A stretch of 9,013 nucleotides of DNA from Bacteroidales bacterium (lineage in GTDB: Bacteria; Bacteroidota; Bacteroidia; Bacteroidales; ML635J-15), in NCBI GenBank assembly GCA_007130555.1, contig SLSH01000417.1:1-9013 (forward strand), read 5' to 3'. Numbering within the stretch: position 1 is the first letter of the stretch; the number at the start of each line of letters is the position of its first letter. Positions 1-5,555 of the stretch are shown in pieces. Under the pieces are notes generated by a model that saw only the letters and a program-made list of their open reading frames with translations, did no database searches and was not told where the DNA came from. The position numbers and the translations under genes are program-made.

Positions 1-1
1 T

Positions 2-763
2 ATATTTTTCATGTTTCCGTGGTTAGTTTTTTCTCAGTTAAAATTAATTGATGAAAAACCTGTAACAGCGAAAGATTTTAGTATTGATAATTTAGGGAAT
101 TTTTATTTTATCAAAAACGGAAAAGTTTTAAAAACAGACAGAAACATGAATAAAATCGCCGAATATTCCAATAATTTTCTTGGAGATATTACTTATACGG
201 ATGTTTCCAATCCATTCAGAATTTTGATATATTATAAAGATTTTAATCAGATTATTTTTTTGGATTCTCATCTTGCAGAACTTAAATCTCCCGTGTCTTT
301 GGATGATTTGGGAATTTATGATGCAACTGCGGTATGTTATTCTTTGTTAGGAGGTTTTTGGGTGTATAGAAATCAAAAATCACAAGTTATCCGGTTTTCA
401 CAAAATCTCAGAAAAGAACAAAAAGGAACAGAATTAAGCGCTTTTGGGGTAAACAGCTCTCCCCGAAAAATGACAGAAACAACCAAAAATATTTTCATAC
501 ATTTCGAAAACGATTATATTTTTATACTTGATAATTTCGGGTCATATCATAAAAAAGTTGAAGTTGAAAATATTATTGATTTCAGAATTAAAAACAATTT
601 TATTTATACATTTGACGGACAATTTTTGAGCTTAATAAATATTAATACTTTAAATGAAAAAAAAATACCTGTTTTTTATGATAATATCAGGGCTTTTGAT
701 ATATTTGGACAATATTTGTATTGCTTAACGGATAAGTCGTTAATAACTTTTTTGACAGAATAA
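2..763 (+). CDS. Secreted protein of unknown function, possibly beta-propeller-like (5' end outside window)
   Basis: The frame is open to the left edge. The first in-frame ATG is at 11, but the codons before it (Ile-Phe-Phe) and after it (MFPWLVFSQ) together look like the end of a signal peptide cleaved after FSQ, so the true start is probably upstream. The mature part (about 240 residues) is rich in short beta-strand-like segments with recurring Phe, Tyr and Asp. These include 'NLGNFYFIKNGKVLKTD', a 'DVSNPFRILIYYKDFNQIIFLD' type stretch split by turns, and 'GGFWVYRNQ'. This recalls small periplasmic or secreted beta-propeller-like hypothetical proteins of Bacteroidota, though no catalytic motif is visible. 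It ends with TAA 76 bp before the deoxynucleoside kinase gene, with no convincing terminator between them. The reading frame is secure; the function is unknown. Confidence 0.75.
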   Translation: MFFMFPWLVFSQLKLIDEKPVTAKDFSIDNLGNFYFIKNGKVLKTDRNMNKIAEYSNNFLGDITYTDVSNPFRILIYYKDFNQIIFLDSHLAELKSPVSLDDLGIYDATAVCYSLLGGFWVYRNQKSQVIRFSQNLRKEQKGTELSAFGVNSSPRKMTETTKNIFIHFENDYIFILDNFGSYHKKVEVENIIDFRIKNNFIYTFDGQFLSLININTLNEKKIPVFYDNIRAFDIFGQYLYCLTDKSLITFLTE

Positions 764-838
764 AGCATTAAATATAATTCCATTAATAAAAAAAATATTA
801 ATTTTATAGTCTCGTTTTTTAATAAATATTGAATAATT

Positions 839-1453
839 ATGCATATTGCAGTTGCAGGAAATATCGGAGCAGGAAAAACAACCGTTGCAAAGCTGTTAGC
901 AAAGCATTACGGGTGGACTCCTCACTTTGAAGATGTGGACGATAATCCATATTTAAATGATTTTTACGAAGACATGCAAAGATGGTCGTTTAATTTGCAG
1001 GTTTATTTTCTTAACAGCCGATTTAATCAGATTATCGAAATCAGAAATACAGGGAAACCCGTAATTCAGGATAGAACAATTTATGAAGATGCTTATATAT
1101 TCGCTCCCAACTTACATTCAATGGGGCTAATGACTACAAGAGATTTTGATAACTATTTCAGCCTGTTTCAACTTATGGCTAAACTTGTACAAGCTCCCGA
1201 CCTGCTGATATATCTTCGAGCTAATGTGCCTACTTTAGTACAGCAAATCCAAAAAAGAGGTAGAAAATACGAAAATACAATAAGATTAGACTACTTGACA
1301 AGACTAAATGAAAGATACGAAGCATGGGTATCTAATTATAATTTAGGAAAATTACTTATTGTTGATGTTGATAATACTGATTTCGCAAATAATCCGGAAG
1401 ATCTTGGAATGATTGTAAATAAAATTGATGCAGAATTGCATGGATTGTTTTAA
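839..1453 (+). CDS. Deoxynucleoside kinase (dNK/dCK/dGK family)
   Basis: The 204-residue protein should transfer a phosphate from ATP to the 5'-hydroxyl of a deoxynucleoside, the first step of deoxynucleotide salvage in the cytoplasm. The P-loop GNIGAGKTT is at residues 7-15. E31 sits where the family keeps its catalytic base. DRTIYED at 78-84 corresponds to the family's E/D-R-S motif. The Arg-rich LID, RGRKYE at 140-145, closes over ATP. The length is typical for bacterial members. Specificity (dA/dG, dC or dT) cannot be read from sequence alone; the DRxIYED form is common in bacterial dAK/dGK-type enzymes. The ATG at 839 lies directly before the first beta strand and P-loop, so the start is safe. 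The leader is AT-rich without a Shine-Dalgarno sequence, as expected for Bacteroidota. A 26-bp gap to the next gene suggests cotranscription. Confidence 0.93.
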   Translation: MHIAVAGNIGAGKTTVAKLLAKHYGWTPHFEDVDDNPYLNDFYEDMQRWSFNLQVYFLNSRFNQIIEIRNTGKPVIQDRTIYEDAYIFAPNLHSMGLMTTRDFDNYFSLFQLMAKLVQAPDLLIYLRANVPTLVQQIQKRGRKYENTIRLDYLTRLNERYEAWVSNYNLGKLLIVDVDNTDFANNPEDLGMIVNKIDAELHGLF

Positions 1454-1479
1454 AGAAAACAAAGTGAGAATAAATATTT

Positions 1480-1920
1480 ATGCAGATTAAAATTACAGAC
1501 TTTGATTTTTCGGATAAAAAATTATTTCAAAAAGCCCTGCAAATAAGAACAATTGTTTTTGTTCAGGAACAAAAAGTTCCCAAAAATCTTGAATATGACG
1601 GTTTGGATGGTCAGGCAAAACACTTTTTATTATTTTTTAATGACAAACCAATAGCAACATCACGATACAGAATTACCAACGAAGGATATAAACTGGAGAG
1701 ATTCGCAGTTTTAAAAGAATATCGCGGAAAACATTTCGGAAAAAAATTATTGGAATATATTTTAAATTATGTCCCCGATAAAACTAATGTTTACTTTAAT
1801 TCCCAGGTTTCTGCGGTTGACTTTTATGAACGTAACGGATTTGTAACTGTAGGACAAGTATTTTACGAAGCAGACATAAAACATTATAAGATGGTTTGGC
1901 AAGAAAAAAAAATATTGTAA
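1480..1920 (+). CDS. GNAT-family N-acetyltransferase (YjcF/ElaA-like)
   Basis: A 146-residue single-domain GNAT protein, predicted to move an acetyl group from acetyl-CoA to an unknown amine. The N-terminal half carries the YjcF/ElaA-type pattern 'IRTIVFVQEQKVP...EYDGLD' (residues 22-43). Strand beta4 and motif A follow as 'LERFAVLKEYRGKHFGKKLL' (72-91). The acetyl-CoA pyrophosphate loop is normally R/Q-x-x-G-x-G/A; here it reads R82-G-K-H85-F-G87, so the central Gly is a His. Motif B is seen as 'AVDFYERNGF' (112-121). The gene sits between a deoxynucleoside kinase and a flippase with gaps of 26 and 19 bp, so it is probably part of one operon, but the neighbours do not reveal its substrate. 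The GNAT fold is nearly certain; the substrate is unknown. Confidence 0.9.
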   Translation: MQIKITDFDFSDKKLFQKALQIRTIVFVQEQKVPKNLEYDGLDGQAKHFLLFFNDKPIATSRYRITNEGYKLERFAVLKEYRGKHFGKKLLEYILNYVPDKTNVYFNSQVSAVDFYERNGFVTVGQVFYEADIKHYKMVWQEKKIL

Positions 1921-1939
1921 ATTTCGCAAAAAAACAAAG

Positions 1940-3424
1940 TTGACAAATATTTATAAAAAACTGGCAGGACAAACCGCAATTTACGGTATGAGCAGTATAA
2001 TCGGAAGGCTGCTTAACTACCTTTTAGTACCTCTTTATACAAGAATATTTGCTCCCGAAGTTTATGGAGTTGTTGTTGAATTGTATGCTTATGTAGGGTT
2101 TCTTCTTATAATTCTTACTTACGGAATGGAAACAGGATTTTTCCGGTTTTCTCAACAAAAAGAAACTCTTCATAAAACTTACAGCACAATAATTTCAAGC
2201 CTTTTTATTACTTCATTATTGTTTATTATACTGGTTTACCTGTTCTTAAAACCAATTTCAAATGCAATGAATTACGGGAGTAATCCCGAATATATTCTTT
2301 GGCTTGCAATTATTGTGGCTATTGATGTGTTAATTGCAATTCCTTTTGCAAAACTCAGGTTAAAAGAAAAAGCAGTTAAATTTGCTTCAATTAAAATTTT
2401 TAATATCTGTATAAATATTGGCTCGAACTTGTTTTTTCTTGTTTTGTGTCCGAAAATAATGCAGTCAAATCCCGATTCGTTGATACTTAATGTTTATTCT
2501 CCTGCAATAGGCGTAGGTTACGTGTTTATTTCAAATCTTATTGCAAATATTCTTACTCTTATAGTCTTATTACCGGAGATCTTAAATGTTAAATATCAAT
2601 TTGATTTAAAACTGTTAGGAAAAATCCTTATATATTCGTCTCCGCTCTTAATTTCGGGACTGGCAGGAATGGTAAATGAAACTTTAGACAGAATATTATT
2701 AAAATATTTATTGCCCGACAGCGTAAATCCTATGCATCAGATTGGTATTTACGGAGCAAATTATAAACTTGCAATACTGATGACATTATTTATTCAAATG
2801 TTTCGATATGCGGCAGAACCATTCTTTTTCTCTCAGTATAAAGAAAAAGACTCGGAAAAAACTTATGCACAGGTTACAAAATATTTTATTATATGCGGAT
2901 TGTGTATTTTTTTGGTAATAATGCTGTATATTGATATTGTTAAATATTTTATCCACAGTAGTTATCATTCGGGTTTAAAAGTCGTGCCAATCTTACTAAT
3001 TGCAAATTTATTTCTCGGAATTTTCTATAATCTTTCGATCTGGTACAAACTAAAAGATTTAACCCGATACGGAGCCTTACTGACAGTCTTCGGTGCTGTG
3101 ATAACAGTTGTTTTGAATGTTATTTTAATCCCGAAAATCGGTTATATGGGATCTGCATGGGCAACTCTTGCTTGTTATTCCCTTATGACGGTTGCATCTT
3201 ATTTATGGGGTAAAAAGCATTATAAAGTTCCTTATGATTTGAAAAATATTTTTGTCTATTTTATTGTCGCAGGAGGGCTGTTTCTTATAAGTAAACTTAT
3301 TAAAACCGAAAACCAAATTATAGTATATTCTATTAATACATTGCTGATGATTGCTTTTATTGTGTTTATCGTAATAAAAGAAAATATTTTAAAAAGATTT
3401 ATTAAAAATAAAAATCGTTTATGA
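1940..3424 (+). CDS. Polysaccharide/lipid-linked oligosaccharide flippase (MATE/Wzx-like, MOP superfamily)
   Basis: A 494-residue integral membrane protein with about 14 hydrophobic segments spread evenly along it, as in Wzx/RfbX-type flippases that move lipid-linked sugars across the inner membrane. The N-terminus (KKLAGQTAIYGMSSIIGRLL, then LVPLYTR) is the characteristic first helix of Bacteroidota 'lipopolysaccharide biosynthesis' flippases. 'APEVYGVV' follows in the usual place. The start is a TTG at 1940. The first in-frame ATG, at 1988, would delete the conserved KKLAGQTAIYG part, and no upstream in-frame ATG lies nearby, so TTG is preferred. The stop overlaps the next start codon (ATGA at 3421-3424), which suggests translational coupling. 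The sugar substrate is unknown; the gene is not inside a visible glycan cluster, although a nucleotidyltransferase lies 2.1 kb downstream. Confidence 0.9.
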   Translation: MTNIYKKLAGQTAIYGMSSIIGRLLNYLLVPLYTRIFAPEVYGVVVELYAYVGFLLIILTYGMETGFFRFSQQKETLHKTYSTIISSLFITSLLFIILVYLFLKPISNAMNYGSNPEYILWLAIIVAIDVLIAIPFAKLRLKEKAVKFASIKIFNICINIGSNLFFLVLCPKIMQSNPDSLILNVYSPAIGVGYVFISNLIANILTLIVLLPEILNVKYQFDLKLLGKILIYSSPLLISGLAGMVNETLDRILLKYLLPDSVNPMHQIGIYGANYKLAILMTLFIQMFRYAAEPFFFSQYKEKDSEKTYAQVTKYFIICGLCIFLVIMLYIDIVKYFIHSSYHSGLKVVPILLIANLFLGIFYNLSIWYKLKDLTRYGALLTVFGAVITVVLNVILIPKIGYMGSAWATLACYSLMTVASYLWGKKHYKVPYDLKNIFVYFIVAGGLFLISKLIKTENQIIVYSINTLLMIAFIVFIVIKENILKRFIKNKNRL

Positions 3425-3633
3425 AGCTAGTTTTTAATAGAATTATTATAATACTACTACTCGTAATTATCCCGTTCAATTTAGTCTTTTCGCAATCCGA
3501 AAACTTTTTTACCTCTGCCGATAGTTTAAATAATTCCCGAAAAAATATACTGTATTGTACATATTCATTTGGAGCATTGACAAGCTATGTGGGATTATAT
3601 CTGTTTATTTTTAAAAAAATATTATTTTTGTAA
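3421..3633 (+). CDS. Short secreted peptide, probable 5' remnant of a DUF2279-family gene
   Basis: A 70-residue frame overlaps the flippase stop by 4 bp (ATGA). It begins with a clear signal peptide: Lys2/Arg7, a long Ile/Leu core, then a cleavage site after VFSQ at residues 22-25. The next stretch, 'ENFFTSADSLNNSRKN' followed by a hydrophobic helix to about residue 60, resembles the mature N-terminus of Bacteroidota DUF2279 proteins, which read F-x-x-S/P-S/A-D-S/T-L-N-x-x-R in the same place. DUF2279 proteins are usually several times longer and continue with a Trp-Tyr and Asp-Lys-x-Gly-His region that is missing here. The last residues (YLFIFKKILFL) come from the left arm of an inverted repeat. 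I infer a gene truncated by deletion or rearrangement; a genuine small secreted peptide remains possible. The family link is from memory of the pattern. Confidence 0.55.
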   Translation: MKLVFNRIIIILLLVIIPFNLVFSQSENFFTSADSLNNSRKNILYCTYSFGALTSYVGLYLFIFKKILFL

Positions 3634-3673
3634 ATGAAAATAGCAATATTAACTAAAAATAAACAGATATAAT
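3594..3673. repeat. Perfect 20-bp inverted repeat with 40-bp centre
   Basis: The left arm, ATTATATCTGTTTATTTTTA (3594-3613), is the exact reverse complement of the right arm, TAAAAATAAACAGATATAAT (3654-3673). Neither arm extends further (G3593/T3674 outside, A3614/C3653 inside). The left arm encodes the last codons of the 70-residue peptide, and the right arm ends one base before the M48 start codon. As RNA the unit would fold into a 20-bp, mostly A-U stem closing a 40-nt loop, with the M48 initiation region at its foot. It lacks the GC core and the clean U tract of an intrinsic terminator. It could be a relic of a short terminal-inverted-repeat element, a template-switch scar, or a regulatory hairpin. 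I see no obvious target-site duplication next to the arms. Confidence 0.85.
3600..3630 (+). promoter_or_regulatory. Possible promoter of the M48 gene
   Basis: TATTTTTG at 3623-3630 fits the Bacteroidota -7 element TAnnTTTG. TCTG at 3600-3603, 19 bp upstream, is one mismatch from the -33 element TTTG and lies inside the left arm of the inverted repeat. Transcription would start near 3637 and give a leader of roughly 38 nt, similar to that predicted for HU. AT-rich sequence makes chance matches common, so this is tentative. Confidence 0.3.
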
Positions 3674-3674
3674 T

Positions 3675-4475
3675 ATGAAAAAAGTACTAATACTAAATTT
3701 GATATTTGTATTTTTAGTGCTGGGAGCATGTAAAAAAGACAAGGGAACAATTAATATTTTTACAGTTCAGGATGATATTGAATTAGGACGGGAAATTACG
3801 GATGAAATATTATCAAATCCACAGGATTATCCGGTTTTAGACGAAAATCAATACCCCGAAGCTTATACACATTTACGAAGAATGCGGGATGAAATTTTGG
3901 AAAAAGGGGGTCTTAGATATAAAGATGTATTTGACTGGGAAGTATATATAATTGATGAGGAAGTCCTTAATGCATTTGCACTGCCGGGCGGAAATACTTT
4001 TTATTATACGGGATTAATTAAATATTTAGATAATGAAGCATCATTTATGGGAGTAATGGCTCATGAATTTGCTCATTGCGACAGAAGACATACTACTGCA
4101 AGATTAACAAAAGTATATGGACTTCAGGTCTTGTTGTCAATACTGTTAGGAGAAGACCCGTCTGTTGTTGCCGAAATTGCCGCCAGCCTTGCACTGGGAT
4201 TAACCACTTTGCAATTTAGCAGAACCGACGAATATGAAGCCGATGAATATGCAGTAAAATATATTTATCCCACCAAACATGATTCAAGAGGAGTAGCATA
4301 TTTTTTTGAGAAAATGAATCTCGAAAAAAATGCAGAATGGATGAGATATTTTAGTACACATCCGCCTCCCGAAGATAGAATCGAAAAAATTCACGAACAT
4401 TGGACAAACCTTGGACAAAAAGAAGGAGAACTTTTTGATGAAAGATACAATGAATTTATAAATAGTTTACCTTAA
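3675..4475 (+). CDS. M48 family metalloprotease, lipoprotein
   Basis: A 266-residue zinc endopeptidase of peptidase family M48, predicted to be anchored in the envelope by a lipid. The signal peptide ends in a lipobox, LGAC, with the acylated Cys at 19 followed by KK. The domain begins near residue 35. 'NAFALPGG' (99-106) is the strand next to the active site. HEFAH (130-134) provides two zinc ligands and the catalytic Glu. 'SRTDEYEADEYA' (182-193) gives the third ligand, most likely E186. The C-terminal 'STHPPPEDRI' (227-236) is the usual M48 ending. There is no HtpX-type set of membrane helices, so this is the periplasmic BepA/LoiP-like type, associated elsewhere with quality control of outer-membrane proteins. 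The substrate here is unknown. The start codon lies one base after an inverted repeat, and the gene ends at a strong terminator facing HU. Confidence 0.92.
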   Translation: MKKVLILNLIFVFLVLGACKKDKGTINIFTVQDDIELGREITDEILSNPQDYPVLDENQYPEAYTHLRRMRDEILEKGGLRYKDVFDWEVYIIDEEVLNAFALPGGNTFYYTGLIKYLDNEASFMGVMAHEFAHCDRRHTTARLTKVYGLQVLLSILLGEDPSVVAEIAASLALGLTTLQFSRTDEYEADEYAVKYIYPTKHDSRGVAYFFEKMNLEKNAEWMRYFSTHPPPEDRIEKIHEHWTNLGQKEGELFDERYNEFINSLP

Positions 4476-4497
4476 CACTACTAAATCATAGAACATA

Positions 4498-4527
4498 AAA
4501 AAAGGGAATCATGCGATTCCCTTTTTT
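4498..4527. terminator. Bidirectional rho-independent terminator between M48 and HU genes
   Basis: A 13-bp perfect stem pairs A6-GGGAATC (4498-4510) with GATTCCC-T6 (4515-4527) around an ATGC loop. The run of T on one side and A on the other lets it work in both directions. It lies 22 bp after the M48 stop and 20 bp from the HU stop on the opposite strand, exactly where two convergent genes would share a terminator. Confidence 0.93.
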
Positions 4528-4547
4528 ATTTTTAATGCTATTAATTA

Positions 4548-4823
4548 TTAGTTAACAGCTTTTTTTAATTCGCTACCTACTGAAAATTTAACAACTCTTT
4601 TTGCAGGTATATTAATTACTTGCTTTGGATTTTGTGGGTTACGTCCTTTTCTTGCAGATCTTTTTCTAACATCAAAAGTTCCCCAGCCTACTAATGCAAC
4701 TTTTTCACCTTTTTTTAAAGTTGTTTTTGTTGTGTCCATAAAAGCATCTAATACTTTTTTTGCATCAACTTTTGTTAATTTTGCTTTTTTAGCAATCGAA
4801 TCAATTAATTGTGATTTGTTCAT
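4548..4823 (-). CDS. HU family DNA-binding protein
   Basis: A 91-residue histone-like protein that binds and bends DNA as a dimer and compacts the nucleoid. The full HU layout is present: an N-terminal helix pair (MNKSQLIDSIAKKAKLTKVD, 1-20), the beta-sheet signature GWGTFDVRKRSARKG (46-60), the intercalating arm with the RNP proline motif (61-63), 'INIPAKRVVKFSVG', and a C-terminal helix ending near residue 90. Length is standard. W47 replaces the more usual Phe in GFGTF, and N65 follows RNPQ where many HUs have Thr; both look like normal variation. The gene is monocistronic, with its own promoter pattern at 4866-4897 and a shared terminator downstream. HU-family proteins often occur as several paralogues in Bacteroidota, so I do not choose between hupA, hupB or similar. 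Confidence 0.95.
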   Translation of the reverse strand: MNKSQLIDSIAKKAKLTKVDAKKVLDAFMDTTKTTLKKGEKVALVGWGTFDVRKRSARKGRNPQNPKQVINIPAKRVVKFSVGSELKKAVN

Positions 4824-4865
4824 AATTTTAAAAATTTAAGTTAATAAAAATACTTTAATTGTTAG

Positions 4866-4897
4866 CAAATATAGGTATAATAAGCATTACCGCCAAA
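4866..4897 (-). promoter_or_regulatory. Promoter of the HU gene (Bacteroidota type)
   Basis: Read on the minus strand, TTTG (4897-4894), a 20-bp spacer and TATATTTG (4873-4866) match the Bacteroidota vegetative promoter pattern TTTG-N19/20-TAnnTTTG. Transcription should begin near 4860, giving a leader of about 37 nt before the ATG at 4823. The leader is A/T-rich without a Shine-Dalgarno sequence, as is usual for strongly expressed genes of the phylum. Confidence 0.7.
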
Positions 4898-4912
4898 TTA
4901 ATCAGCAAAAAA

Positions 4913-4951
4913 TAACAATTTTGTTAATAACTTTGCAAAATTGTTAATAAC
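4913..4951. repeat. Cluster of short palindromes and direct repeats in the hup-dut spacer
   Basis: Within 39 bp there are TAACAA-tt-TTGTTA (4913-4926), GTTA-a-TAAC (4923-4931 and again at 4943-4951), and TTTGCAAA (4932-4939). TTGTTAATAAC is repeated directly at 4921-4931 and 4941-4951, exactly 20 bp apart, about two helical turns. TAACAATTTTG (4913-4923) and CAAAATTGTTA (4936-4946) also form an 11-bp inverted repeat. The cluster lies about 16 bp upstream of the HU -33 element and about 150 bp before dut, so it could be an operator for either divergent gene. The remaining spacer (4952-5101) is AT-rich, and I see no clear promoter or RNA gene in it. Confidence 0.5.
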
Positions 4952-5101
4952 AGACGTGTTTTTCGCATAAAAAAGCTGTTTTTTACCTTATTTTATATAC
5001 TTTTAATATGATTTTATTTATCTTTTAATAAAGTAAAATTTATAAACTATTAAATAAAATTACTATAATTGTACATTATTTTTTAATTTAAATTATATTT
5101 A

Positions 5102-5536
5102 ATGAAAGTTAAAATATTAACAAGGTCAAAACATTTACTACCTGAGTATAGTACCGAATTATCAGCCGGATTAGATTTAAGGGCAAATCTTGATAAGCCG
5201 GTTTTGTTAAAACCCCTGGAGAGAAAACTTATTCCTACAGGATTATTTATTGAACTTCCCAAAGGATATGAAGCTCAGATTCGTCCCAGAAGCGGACTGG
5301 CTTTAAAACACGGAATCTCTGTCCTTAATACTCCCGGTACGATTGATGCAGACTACAGAGGAGAAATAGGAGTAATATTAGTAAATTTGTCAAATTCTGA
5401 TTTTATTGTTGATGACGGTGAAAGAATATGTCAAATGATAATAGCAAAGCACGAAACAGTTGAGTGGGAACACGTAGAAGAATTAAAAGAAACTTGCAGA
5501 GGAGCAGGAGGATTTGGACATACAGGAAAAAAATAA
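5102..5536 (+). CDS. dut: dUTP diphosphatase (trimeric dUTPase)
   Basis: A 144-residue cytoplasmic enzyme that hydrolyses dUTP to dUMP and pyrophosphate, keeping uracil out of DNA and supplying thymidylate synthesis. All five motifs of homotrimeric dUTPases are present in order: I, SAGLDLRA (21-28); II, RPRSGLALKHG (61-71); III, GTIDADYRGEIGV (79-91) with D82 as the likely catalytic Asp; IV, GERICQMII (106-114); and V, RGAGGFGHTGK (133-143), the Gly-rich arm that closes over the neighbour's active site. Length is typical. The ATG at 5102 directly starts the first strand (MKVKIL). It heads the second operon, 19 bp before the nucleotidyltransferase, and diverges from HU across a 278-bp spacer. 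I could not identify a convincing promoter immediately upstream. Confidence 0.97.
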   Translation: MKVKILTRSKHLLPEYSTELSAGLDLRANLDKPVLLKPLERKLIPTGLFIELPKGYEAQIRPRSGLALKHGISVLNTPGTIDADYRGEIGVILVNLSNSDFIVDDGERICQMIIAKHETVEWEHVEELKETCRGAGGFGHTGKK

Positions 5537-5555
5537 AATTTAATACTATTATAAA

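Noticed and set aside
782..802. ATTAATA / TATTAAT hairpin with an all-A loop after the first gene, a possible terminator
   Set aside because: The 7-bp stem is purely A-T with no following clean T tract, so it is weak and easily expected by chance in this base composition.
4928..4935. TAACTTTG as a -7 element for dut on the plus strand
   Set aside because: No TTTG or similar -33 element lies 19-21 bp upstream, the leader would exceed 150 nt, and the match falls inside the palindrome cluster.
4952..5101. AT-rich spacer before dut, checked for a small RNA, riboswitch or tRNA
   Set aside because: No stable GC-containing hairpin, terminator or cloverleaf could be seen; only low-complexity A/T sequence.
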